A DNA stretch of 31,385 nt from the NCBI GenBank assembly GCA_910587955.1, contig CAJUNN010000036.1, forward strand, positions 839 to 32,223, written 5' to 3'. The stretch comes from an uncultured Lachnospiraceae bacterium. Lineage in GTDB: Bacteria > Bacillota > Clostridia > Lachnospirales > Lachnospiraceae. Position 1 is the first letter of the stretch, and every line of letters begins with the position of its first letter. A model generated the notes under the pieces. It did no database searches and had not been told where the DNA came from. It worked only from the letters and a program-made list of their open reading frames with translations. This document shows positions 16,085-23,560 of this stretch, one piece after another. Made by a program: the position numbers and the translations under genes.

Positions 16085-16501
16085 TTCTGGTTCCACTGCG
16101 TCTCCCAGTTTATCCCGCAGATAGAGGATATCCTCTTTTCCTGTCTCCTGGATGCTCCGGGCCAGCCGATGTACGTCCCAGACGGAAACCATCTGGACTG
16201 CCTTTACCATCATCGCTAAGTTTACCCCTGTGACAAGCTCTACGTCAGGCCTGCCGCGCAGAGCCTGGCTTGCGTGGACCGTTGTGGAGGCCTTGAGCAT
16301 ATCCGTCAGGATGAGCGTCTGAGGACAGCTATCCACCCAGGAAAGGAGTTTCCGCTCCCACTCATGGATTTCTTCGCCCTCATTAAGGGAACAGACCTTT
16401 ACATGCTCCGAATCTCCGGTAAAATAATAACAGCTCTCTTTCAAGGCCTGGCCCAGATTTCCGTGGACCGCTAAAATGATCTGAACGGCTGCCTGATTCA
16501 T
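16082..16501 (-). CDS. PTS mannose family EIIA-like protein, copy 2
   Basis: This 139-residue EIIA-Man-type protein has the acceptor histidine in IILAVHGNLGQALKESC (His14) and LTDMLKASTTVHASQAL (about 64-80) in place of the usual DLFGGSP loop. It is therefore a divergent EIIA. TGVNLAMMVKAVQ (about 92-104) is conserved. The start ATG overlaps the stop of the upstream EIIB copy (ATGA), and AAGGAGG precedes it. Its final codons and stop resemble the tail of the structured repeat (GGAACC-AGAATAAAA against GGAACTGGAATAAAA), suggesting the repeat reshaped the C-terminus. It may be an alternative EIIA or a regulatory phospho-relay. Confidence 0.88.
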   Translation of the reverse strand: MNQAAVQIILAVHGNLGQALKESCYYFTGDSEHVKVCSLNEGEEIHEWERKLLSWVDSCPQTLILTDMLKASTTVHASQALRGRPDVELVTGVNLAMMVKAVQMVSVWDVHRLARSIQETGKEDILYLRDKLGDAVEPE

Positions 16502-16986
16502 GGCTCCTCCTTCCGGTTTACATCCAGCACGAGCTCTTTTTCTGCCGGAATCTGGCGAATCTCCAGCTTTACTCCCCGGCTGTTCAGATACCGGCAGATT
16601 TCCACGTCCCGTCTGCTCAAAACTACATAGTTGTTGACTTTCATCGTATTCTGATCCGGACGTTTCCGCTGGCCGCCGATGTTGATCCGGCGAATCTGCG
16701 GAATGTAGCCGTATACCTGCTTTGCATCCTGAAAATTTTCGACAATCACCATGACACGCCTGTCCGATGCCAGTTCTTCCGAAAGGATCCGGCCGGCACT
16801 TTGGACCTCCGAGAACAGCACCTCTACCTGCCGCGGCTTTGCCAGACGCAGTGTTACTTTAGAAAACTCATCGTTCATAACCTCGTCATTGATAATGTAA
16901 ATCCGGTCCAGGTGATAGCAGGAAGCCCAGCTCTGGGCAACCTGTCCATGAAGCAACCGATCATCTATGCGCATAATTGTAATCAC
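16498..16986 (-). CDS. PTS mannose family EIIB, copy 2
   Basis: This 162-residue EIIB has the phospho-histidine in MRIDDRLLHGQVAQSW. It keeps the family fold, with IRRINIGGQRKRP in the middle and SRGVKLEIRQIPAEKE near the end, but is clearly divergent from the copy at 13374-13865. The start is GTG 16986, with GGAAGG 8 nt upstream. GTG 16995 is in frame but overlaps the Shine-Dalgarno. It is paired by an ATGA overlap with the second EIIA gene. A 113-124 bp gap with hairpin potential separates it from the SIS gene upstream. Confidence 0.92.
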   Translation of the reverse strand: MITIMRIDDRLLHGQVAQSWASCYHLDRIYIINDEVMNDEFSKVTLRLAKPRQVEVLFSEVQSAGRILSEELASDRRVMVIVENFQDAKQVYGYIPQIRRINIGGQRKRPDQNTMKVNNYVVLSRRDVEICRYLNSRGVKLEIRQIPAEKELVLDVNRKEEP

Positions 16987-17108
16987 GAAAATCACCTTCC
17001 CTGTGAGACTGTTATGACTTTGACTTTTTCTGTCTCTATTCTAAAAAAGAATTTCTCTCCCTGCAAGGAAACCATTTGCACCTTCTTTCGTGCAGGAAAT
17101 TGTTACGA

Positions 17109-17831
17109 TCAATACATCCTTGCATATTTCTCAAAATATTCATCATTCCTGTTGATCCTGGCATCCGCATTCAAGCTCTCAAAGACCGGAACCTCCGCAC
17201 CTGCCTCGCGGATATACACTGCGCTTTGCACGCTTAAAGCCTGGGCAATAAAAGCGTTGGAGATCGAGGAGGTAGGCATCATGGCAGCTGCCACGCCCTC
17301 CACTTCCAGACAGGCATCTCCCAGAACTCCGCAGTTGTCAATCACCACATCTGCCAGATCCATAAGCTTCTTCCCGCAGGCAGCCCGGGACCGGGAATTT
17401 CTGCTGTGTTCCAGGTTTGTCACGGCAATCACCGAAGCCCCCTGCTCCTTGGCGTACAGCGCCAGTTCCACCGGATAAGCATTGCGCCCGGAGTTGCTGG
17501 CAATCAGCACCACATCCCCGAAGCCGATGCGGTAAAGCTCTCCCAGAATCCCGGCATAGCCCCCCAGGCGCTCTATGTAAGAGCTTTTGGTGGGATGGTC
17601 CGTGATGGTCAGCTCGCTTGTGAGAATCGGAACTACGAAAGCCAGACCTCCGGCCCTTCCGTAAAATTCCTCCGTCAGCGTATGGGAGTGCCCGCTTCCT
17701 GTGACGAAGAATTTCTTTCCCTCTACAAAGGCGGACGCAATCATCCGGGCCCCCTGCTCTATGGATTCCTTTTGTGTGTCCCGGATTTTTTCCGCCACTT
17801 CCAGGCCCTTTTCAAATACTCTCTGATACAT
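17109..17831 (-). CDS. SIS-domain phosphosugar-binding protein, copy 2
   Basis: This 240-residue single-SIS protein is related to the one at 9461-10210. The phosphate loops are VTGSGHSHTL (about 43-52) and LIASNSGRNAYPVELAL (about 109-125), followed by GDACLEVEGVAAAMMPTSS. Two divergent SIS proteins in one PTS operon suggest two steps or two related substrates, as in glucoselysine/fructoselysine systems; those deglycases are longer, so the parallel is only suggestive. The ATG is preceded by AGGAGG at 7 nt. It is the first gene of the operon. The 142 bp upstream contains small palindromes (TTCCCTGGGGAA; TTCTATTAGAA) but no clear promoter hexamers. Confidence 0.88.
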   Translation of the reverse strand: MYQRVFEKGLEVAEKIRDTQKESIEQGARMIASAFVEGKKFFVTGSGHSHTLTEEFYGRAGGLAFVVPILTSELTITDHPTKSSYIERLGGYAGILGELYRIGFGDVVLIASNSGRNAYPVELALYAKEQGASVIAVTNLEHSRNSRSRAACGKKLMDLADVVIDNCGVLGDACLEVEGVAAAMMPTSSISNAFIAQALSVQSAVYIREAGAEVPVFESLNADARINRNDEYFEKYARMY

Positions 17832-17973
17832 ATTATGTCCTCCTGATAAAATTTCACAGATTCTCCTGACGCGCCAAGGCTGCTGTTTTTCTCATTCTAA
17901 TAGAAAAATATTCCCCAGGGAACGCAGAAAACTGCACTTATGTAAATGCAAAAGAAATACCTCTCTGAGCCTT

Positions 17974-18050
17974 TTGGAAATCCGAGCCGCAAAAAAGGCG
18001 GATAACCGGATTCCGGCCACCGCCTTTTATGATTCCCAAATGGGAGTATT
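17974..18050 (+). pseudogene. Truncated 3' remnant of a nagB-type gene
   Basis: Translated on the plus strand, this segment reads AAKKADNRIPATAFYD. The intact nagB at 20776-21543 has AAKKADSRIPATALYD near its C-terminus. DNA identity runs from the AAAAAA stretch to GGGAGTATTT. Just after the tyrosine-aspartate codons, the remnant lacks one base relative to intact nagB (GATTCCC against GACTTTCC), which shifts the frame. Nothing of the first ~200 codons is left. The remnant and the intact gene are in direct orientation on either side of the HD-GYP/GGDEF gene. Confidence 0.85.
17991..18028 (-). terminator. Terminator of the HD-GYP/GGDEF gene, built from nagB remnant sequence
   Basis: On the minus strand AAAAGGCGG (plus 18020-18028) pairs with CCGCCTTTT (17993-18001), with an inner CCGG/CCGG pairing, and the run continues to TTTTTT. 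It lies 30 bp after the regulator's stop codon. The stem is more regular than the homologous bases in intact nagB, where the outer arm does not pair perfectly. Confidence 0.8.
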
Positions 18051-18057
18051 TCATTTT

Positions 18058-20502
18058 TCAATTCCAAATCTCAACCGTTCCCCGGTTTTTCTTGGCCATG
18101 GACAGCATTTCATCTGCTTTTTTCAAAAGCTCCTCCGGAATATCCGGCCCGATTACGCCGCCGATGCTGGCTGAGATATGCTGGTCCTCCCCGATGCCGT
18201 CTATGGAAAGACTAAGGATACGGCTGCATATCTTTTTCAGCTTTTCTTCAAATACATCCGGAGCAATGGATGCGAACATCATCACAAATTCATCTCCGTC
18301 ATACCGCACCAGCGCGTCCGGTTTCCGAAGCTCTTCGCGGATTGCTTTTGCAATGCACAGCAGAACATGGTCCCCAACTATGCGTCCATATGTATTGTTC
18401 ACGTCTTTGAAACGATCCACATTGAGGATTGCCAAGGCGCAGATTTTTCCCTGTCCCTGAGCTTTCGTATTATAATAGCGCCGATTATATGCGCCAGTGA
18501 TGGGATCCAGATACAATTTGCTGCGCATGTCGGAAATGGAGGTGCTCGGCAGCTTTTCTCCGCCTCCTCCAAGCAGGGCGTCATCTGTTATTCGGGTCAG
18601 CATTTCCAGCACCAGAGGGGTGCCGTCCACTTCCACATACTGGGAGAGCACATGGAAAGCCTCATCGTCGAGAAACACAATTTTTGAAAATTCCTTTTGA
18701 AACGTCAGGCACTTCATAGAGGTGCAGTTCGCACACCTTTGTTCCTGTTTCCAAATACGATAGCAGGCTTGTTCACTTTTGAAAAGTCTGCCGCTGCTGT
18801 CGATTTCCACAATACTGCTGCTGGAGGGATCAACCAGACGGGCATTGTAAACCATAAATTTAAGGGCGCTAATCAAATAAAACGCATCCTTGCCTGTCAT
18901 CTCACCGCCGATCACCGGCAGTTTTCCCCTTTCGTCCATATCAAAAACTTGGGCGGTTTCACAGTCCAAGGGAATCAGTCTCCCCACCACTTCCGCATAA
19001 TGCCGGGCATCCGCCGAATCCCAGATAGTCTGCATCACGCATTGGTAACGCCGGGGCGCATCCCCTGGCAGCGTCAACAGAACTTCTTCTTTCACCAGCG
19101 GATGCTCGTTTGTTGCCGCCGTGAGCTTGCGCCTCAGGCGCTCTGCTGCATGGCGGTCGAATTTTTCATGAGGAGCCGGCTCTTCACTCAACTTAACAAT
19201 AGACTCCTTTACCCCCAAAAGCTCCCTTCCGGCTTTGTTGTAATGAAGTACAGGCGGCAGCACCGTATAGTAAAAGGCCGGCGTTGTCTCGTTAAAAAAG
19301 AACTTCAAGCGCAAACGCTCACGCGTCAATGTCTGCATGATCTTCTCGGAGAAAGCCAGTCCGTTTTCATGCAGATGCGTAACAACATCCTCAATCCATT
19401 CCTGGCTGGAAGCCATGCCGTCCTCAGTCAGGTTTTCCGAATCCGAAACAGCCGATGCGCCCTTAAGCTTGCCGAATATTCTGGAAAGGCAATCCAGCAG
19501 CAGAGGGTTAAAGGCCCCGCACTGTCCGTCCAAAATCATTTGCAGTGCCTGCTCCGGCGAATGGGACGGCTTATAGCACCGCTCACTGGTCAGCGCATCG
19601 TATACGTCAGCTACAGACACTACCTGGGCCGAGATGGGAATCTCCTCTCCCTTCAGTCCGTCGGGATATCCCCGGCCGTCATATCGCTCGTGATGCCAGC
19701 GACAGATCTCATAGACCAGCTGTATCAAAGGATTCACATTCTCTTTCTGGCGCAGAGTTTCCACCATATCGGCCCCCGCCATAGAGTGTCCCTTTATAAC
19801 CTGGAACTCCTCATCGGTGAGCCTGCCCGGCTTATTCAGGATTTCTTCCGGAACCGTCATTTTTCCGATATCATGCAGAGATGACGCCGTACAGATCAGA
19901 AGCATCTCTTTTTTCGAGAAAGAATACCGATCCGTTACCTTCATCAGCTCTTCCAGCAGCATCCCGGTAATATTACGGATGTTCTGCACATGGCTCCCGC
20001 TCTCTCCGTTGCGGGTCTCGACAATATGCGAGAGAATGGAAACCATCGCCCCGCTTGTTTCATTTTCCTGAATGACTTCATCTACCAAAGCGTTGGACAG
20101 CTCTCTTTGTTTACTTGAAAGGGCAATGGTATTGGCGATGCGGTGACAGACCACCCTATCGTTATATGGGCGCTGTATCAGTTCACTGGCACCCAGACGA
20201 TAAGCCGTTTCAATATTTTCAGCGGTGTATTCCGAGGAAATCATGATAACAGGAAGAGAGTCCAGCCAACCGCACTCCTTCATGGCTCTCAGAAACTCAA
20301 ATCCGTCCATATGAGGCATCACAATATCCAGCAGCACAAGAGAAAACTCCTCCGCATGATCCTCCAAGATCAGCATAGCCTCTTTGCCATCGCACGCTTC
20401 TTCCAGAAAATAATCCTTTCCAAGCATACTCGTCATAACCGCACGATTGAATCGTGAATCATCCACTACGAGAATCTTATATTTCTTCTTCATTTCCAAC
20501 AT
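18058..20502 (-). CDS. REC / HD-GYP / PAS-Cys4 / GGDEF cyclic-di-GMP response regulator
   Basis: The protein has 814 residues. The receiver domain (8-125) has phospho-acceptor Asp59 in LVLLDIVMPHMDG. The HD-GYP phosphodiesterase domain (150-345) keeps His171, the His210-Asp211 pair in SLHDIGK, His239, HHERYDGRGYP (270-280) and VADVYDALTS. A linker/PAS-like region follows (400-640) with four cysteines: Cys580, Cys590, Cys593 and Cys598. A C-terminal GGDEF domain (660-814) has the signature changed to DGDEF (735-739) and an intact inhibitory RKPD site (726-729). It could therefore make and break c-di-GMP under phosphorylation control. Of three close ATGs, 20502 has the best spacing (7 nt) from GGAGG. 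No cognate histidine kinase is adjacent. Confidence 0.93.
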   Translation of the reverse strand: MLEMKKKYKILVVDDSRFNRAVMTSMLGKDYFLEEACDGKEAMLILEDHAEEFSLVLLDIVMPHMDGFEFLRAMKECGWLDSLPVIMISSEYTAENIETAYRLGASELIQRPYNDRVVCHRIANTIALSSKQRELSNALVDEVIQENETSGAMVSILSHIVETRNGESGSHVQNIRNITGMLLEELMKVTDRYSFSKKEMLLICTASSLHDIGKMTVPEEILNKPGRLTDEEFQVIKGHSMAGADMVETLRQKENVNPLIQLVYEICRWHHERYDGRGYPDGLKGEEIPISAQVVSVADVYDALTSERCYKPSHSPEQALQMILDGQCGAFNPLLLDCLSRIFGKLKGASAVSDSENLTEDGMASSQEWIEDVVTHLHENGLAFSEKIMQTLTRERLRLKFFFNETTPAFYYTVLPPVLHYNKAGRELLGVKESIVKLSEEPAPHEKFDRHAAERLRRKLTAATNEHPLVKEEVLLTLPGDAPRRYQCVMQTIWDSADARHYAEVVGRLIPLDCETAQVFDMDERGKLPVIGGEMTGKDAFYLISALKFMVYNARLVDPSSSSIVEIDSSGRLFKSEQACYRIWKQEQRCANCTSMKCLTFQKEFSKIVFLDDEAFHVLSQYVEVDGTPLVLEMLTRITDDALLGGGGEKLPSTSISDMRSKLYLDPITGAYNRRYYNTKAQGQGKICALAILNVDRFKDVNNTYGRIVGDHVLLCIAKAIREELRKPDALVRYDGDEFVMMFASIAPDVFEEKLKKICSRILSLSIDGIGEDQHISASIGGVIGPDIPEELLKKADEMLSMAKKNRGTVEIWN

Positions 20503-20775
20503 CATATCTCCTCCAAGCTTGCCATCCGGCCCTTCTGGTTTTGAGACGCCGGATTTTCCCAGCTAATCTGAACATATTCTTTTACATATTAACACACTTT
20601 TTTCCGAATAGAAAGGTTCCTTTCCTGTAAATATATCTCTTTGCGCACGTTTGTAAAAAGTATCACAAATATGTGAATTTTCCATATGTATTCTGTGAAT
20701 TCTTCTGTTTTTCTGATCTAATTTGTGGTATGCTTAGGAAAAGAACCCCTGTGAAACCAAAGAAAGGATTATACC
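20503..20775. promoter_or_regulatory. Divergent control region between the c-di-GMP regulator and nagB
   Basis: This 273-bp AT-rich gap holds both promoters, but no consensus pair is convincing. Visible structure: the palindrome GAAAGGTTCCTTTC (20611-20624); TCACAAATATGTGA, a 5-bp inverted repeat near 20663-20676; and the inverted repeat ATCCGGC (20524-20530)/GCCGGAT (20548-20554) just upstream of the regulator's ribosome site, which would form a hairpin in its mRNA leader. A TAATAT-like -10 for the regulator lies near 20586-20595. nagB has AAAGGA 8-9 nt before its ATG. Confidence 0.4.
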
Positions 20776-21543
20776 ATGGAAAATGAAAAGATACGGATTT
20801 TTGAGTCCTACGAAGCCATGTGCCGGGAAATTGCAGTGGAAATACGGGCGGATTTAAAGGACCGTCCCCGTCAGCTGCTCTGTATCGCCGCAGGCAATAC
20901 CTCCCTGGGCGTTTTCAAAGAGCTGATCCGCATGTACCGGGAAAAAGAAATTGATTTTTCAAAAGCCTCCTTTGTGGCTATGGACGAGTGGGTAGGCATG
21001 GATGAAACCACGCCGGGAAGCTGCGGAAACTTCCTGGTTAAATATTTCCTGAAGCATGTGAACTATCCCAGAGAACAGGTCCGCCTCTGGAACGGCAAGG
21101 CTGCGGATTTGGAAGCGGAGTGCCGTTCTGTAGAGAACTTTATCCGCTGCGGGGAGACGAAAACCATGGATTATCTGGTCCTGGGATCCGGCATGAACGG
21201 CCATCTGGCCCTGAACGAGCCCGGAGCGGATTTTCATCTTGGAGCCCATGTCCATGAGCTGGACGACACCACCAAGCATGTGGGGCAGAAATATTTTGAG
21301 ACAGCACCCGTCCTGGAACGGGGAATCACCCTGGGAATCCGGGATTTCCGGGCCGCCAAGCGTACAGTCCTTATGATCAACGGCAGCCATAAAAGGGAAA
21401 TTGCCGGAAAGATCCTGGCTGCCAAAAAAGCGGACAGCCGGATTCCGGCCACCGCCCTTTACGACTTTCCAAACGGGAGTATTTATTGCGACGCAGAGGC
21501 CTCCTCTTCCAAAAGCCCAAGCCGAGCCCGGAACATCCCATAA
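20776..21543 (+). CDS. nagB: Glucosamine-6-phosphate isomerase/deaminase (NagB family)
   Basis: This 255-residue NagB-family enzyme would convert glucosamine 6-phosphate to fructose 6-phosphate and ammonia, or act on a related phosphosugar. It shows CIAAGNTSLGVFKEL (36-50), FVAMDEWVGMDETTPGSCGNF (about 67-87), VLGSGMNGHLALNEPG (about 135-150, catalytic His and Glu) and SRIPATALYDFPN (about 222-234). The last ~13 residues (after CDAEA) read through the antisense of the neighbouring gene, overlapping it by 61 bp. The natural stop seems to have been lost. It is the only intact plus-strand gene in the window. Amino-sugar use would fit the nearby mannose-type PTS, but it is outside that operon. 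Confidence 0.9.
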   Translation: MENEKIRIFESYEAMCREIAVEIRADLKDRPRQLLCIAAGNTSLGVFKELIRMYREKEIDFSKASFVAMDEWVGMDETTPGSCGNFLVKYFLKHVNYPREQVRLWNGKAADLEAECRSVENFIRCGETKTMDYLVLGSGMNGHLALNEPGADFHLGAHVHELDDTTKHVGQKYFETAPVLERGITLGIRDFRAAKRTVLMINGSHKREIAGKILAAKKADSRIPATALYDFPNGSIYCDAEASSSKSPSRARNIP

Positions 21544-22577
21544 TATTCCGGCAGCGCTGAAAAAATTTCTTTCTTTATCTCTTCCTTCTGGTTGAGGCCA
21601 ACTTCCCGCACTGCCCGGCACGCCGCTTCCCGCTGGGTCATATGCTCCCCGAAAGCAGTCTGGCAGTTGGCCCCTTCCATCTGATCGTAAGCGTGAAAGG
21701 GCTGGTTAAAGTCCATCAGCTTGTGGAGACAAACCGGGCGGTTGTTGAAATTGTCCACCAGGACGCCCCAGTTGCCCCAGTGCCTGTCTGTATTCCCCAC
21801 CAGATAATCTACTACATTCATCATATAATAATTGTGCCGATCCAGCTTTAAGACAGACGTTTTCACATCCCGGCCGTGATTCTGCACATAAATGGCGAAA
21901 GCCTCCATAGAGGCAATGGAATACTCCCAGGAAGTCATGTTTTCACTGACCGAAACCTTTTCCCCCTCAAAGCTGCCCTCCTCATAGAGAACCTGGTTCA
22001 CATCAAAGCTGCGGCAGATCTGGCTTGCTAATAGTTCCCGCTCCACCGCCTGATCTCCGCCGTCCTTTAATAACCGGAATCCCTTTCCCGTTCTCTGCCA
22101 CGCTTTGGGAAAGCAGCCGCTGGTGGCCGCATCCCTGGACAGAGACTGGTTTTCCGCCGTATACTGTCTTCCCTTTAACGCAATATCCAGAAACGTGTTG
22201 TCCAAATGGTTCTCATAGAGATTCATTTCATCAAAACCAATCTTTTCTCCCCGCATCCGCACCCAAAAAACATCTGTCAGAGACGCACAGCGGTAAGACA
22301 GTGCTATCTTCGCCCGGTCCCGATCCGTAACCGCCTGCTGCATTCCCATGCTGTTCAGAATCTCTTTTGCGTAGACCCGGTCCAGGGTCAGAACCCGGGT
22401 AGCACACCAGTAATAAAAATTCGTAAGGTTATTCACCAGGGTATCCAGATCACGGTCTTCCTCCAGATAAAGGTTATAGGGCAGAAAGGATTTGTAATAG
22501 ATCCTGCAGCGGCCGGATAGTCCCACGCTGGCCACCCTCCGATCCTTGTGCATAATCTCATATACGCCTCTTTCCAT
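21483..22577 (-). CDS. HipA-like kinase-fold protein, orphan
   Basis: This 364-residue protein has a HipA/PI-kinase-like catalytic core: LVGNTDRHWGNWGVLVDN (about 255-272) supplies the catalytic Asp-Arg-His and metal-binding Asn of the N-D-R-H-x3-N pattern, and LHKLMDFNQPFHAYD (about 279-293) gives a DF metal site. An upstream lysine region, FPKAWQRTGKGFRLLKDGG (about 144-162), may hold ATP. HipA toxins normally follow a small HTH antitoxin gene (hipB), and none is visible here. Such orphan members are common in Clostridia and of unknown function. ATG 22577 is preferred because GGAGGAGGAG lies just upstream. The 3' end overlaps nagB tail to tail. Confidence 0.75.
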   Translation of the reverse strand: MERGVYEIMHKDRRVASVGLSGRCRIYYKSFLPYNLYLEEDRDLDTLVNNLTNFYYWCATRVLTLDRVYAKEILNSMGMQQAVTDRDRAKIALSYRCASLTDVFWVRMRGEKIGFDEMNLYENHLDNTFLDIALKGRQYTAENQSLSRDAATSGCFPKAWQRTGKGFRLLKDGGDQAVERELLASQICRSFDVNQVLYEEGSFEGEKVSVSENMTSWEYSIASMEAFAIYVQNHGRDVKTSVLKLDRHNYYMMNVVDYLVGNTDRHWGNWGVLVDNFNNRPVCLHKLMDFNQPFHAYDQMEGANCQTAFGEHMTQREAACRAVREVGLNQKEEIKKEIFSALPEYYGMFRARLGLLEEEASASQ

Positions 22578-22618
22578 CTTCTCCTCCTCCCGGCTTTTGA
22601 ACAGATGAATCTGCCCCC

Positions 22619-22646
22619 ATTTTATCACAATCTCTTTGTTTTTCAA
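22619..22646 (-). promoter_or_regulatory. Promoter of the HipA-like gene
   Basis: On the minus strand TTGAAA (22641-22646), a 16-bp spacer and TAAAAT (22619-22624) lie about 42 bp upstream of the start codon. This is a good sigma-A match and suggests the gene is transcribed independently of the sigma-factor pseudogene. Confidence 0.65.
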
Positions 22647-22676
22647 GCCTATTCCATTTTCTCCATACAAAAGTTT

Positions 22677-23382
22677 CTAATAATTGATCCCCGTAATCTG
22701 CAATTTCCCATTTACCAGCCCAAAAGTAACAGCCGGACTACCCCCGGTTTCATAATCCATCAGCGTAAACCCCGCCATACTGGGTGACAGGTCTGCCGGA
22801 TTCGCTTTCTCTATGGAATCCGTCATTGCCTTGGAAAATACCAGTTCCGGATCCAACGCCAGAAAATCTTCTCTCGTCTCCACAATTCCGGCGCCATCCA
22901 ATCCCACGTAAACCGGAAACCCGGTCAAATCTGCCAGCTTCTCCAAATCCTTTCCGGCCACAGCCTCCTTCACGGCCTCGGCAAAAGCCAGAACTTCCTT
23001 CCCGTCGCATCGAAATTGTCCAGTCTTTCGTCCTGTACCTCCCTGTCCTGAGAGGGCTCTTCTTCGGACGAAGCGCTGTTCTCGTCCACTCTTCCGCATC
23101 CCAGTCAAATCCGCCCTTCTCTATGGTCTCTTCCAGCATCACTTCTCTTTTGTTTTTCTTAAGGAAACGCATGCTCTCGTTCATCAGAATCCGGTAAAAC
23201 CAGGTCTTCAAGGCTTGGATATTGCGCAGGTCCATGGAGTGCTCCAGTGCCTTGCAGATCGCGTCCTGCACCACGTCCATGGCGTCCTGCTCATTTCTCA
23301 GGCTGGCATAGACCAGCCGGTAGAATTTCTTTTGGTTCTCCAGAACATACGCTGCAATCTCTTCAAAATAATCCTGTTCCAT
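22677..23382 (-). pseudogene. Sigma-70 family factor fused by deletion/frameshift to a secreted-protein domain
   Basis: From ATG 23382 (GGAGGAAGGAG ribosome site) the reading frame encodes a sigma region 2: NEQDAMDVVQDAICKALEHS and TWFYRILMNESMRFLKKNKR (residues ~30-78). After GGFDWDAEE the frame breaks near 23095. A second frame gives an acidic linker (ENSASSEEEPSQDREVQDER) and a third frame, from about 23020, encodes a ~110-residue domain ending VNGKLQITGINY. Sigma region 4, needed for -35 recognition, is missing altogether. The tail resembles C-terminal domains of secreted Lachnospiraceae proteins. The best reading is a deletion between a sigma gene and its downstream neighbour, followed by frameshifts. 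Confidence 0.75.
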
Positions 23383-23448
23383 ATCTCCTTCCTCCGTATA
23401 AAGTAGTACTATTTTTTATTTTCTGTATAATAGACATTTCAGGAATCC

Positions 23449-23515
23449 AAAAAGTTGCAGGGCTGCTGCAAAATAGAGCCATGAAAATTTCCCTGGCCCT
23501 ATTCTGCGGCAGCCC
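23449..23515 (-). terminator. Long Rho-independent terminator after the amidase-deacetylase gene
   Basis: The arms GGGCTGCTGCAAAATAGAGCC (23460-23480; read as two shorter blocks GGGCTGC and AATAG-GCC) and its near-complement ending in AGCCC (23495-23515) form a stem of about 21 bp with a few mismatches. An inner GAAA/TTTC closes the loop. On the minus strand TTTTT follows after a short spacer (23449-23453). It lies 45 bp past the stop of the deacetylase gene. Confidence 0.75.
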
Positions 23516-23560
23516 CGCTTTCAAATCTTTTGCTTTACTCCTAAAAGCCCCGGCCCAAAC

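Noticed and set aside
17832..17973. Sigma-54 (-24/-12) promoter or RAT site ahead of the mannose-type operon
   Set aside because: No GG-N10-GC pattern with the right flanks and no terminator/antiterminator overlap was seen; the PRD regulator lacks a sigma-54 activation domain.
18697..19884. 395-residue plus-strand frame inside the c-di-GMP regulator gene
   Set aside because: Antisense shadow of HD-GYP coding sequence, with no recognisable domain or start signals.
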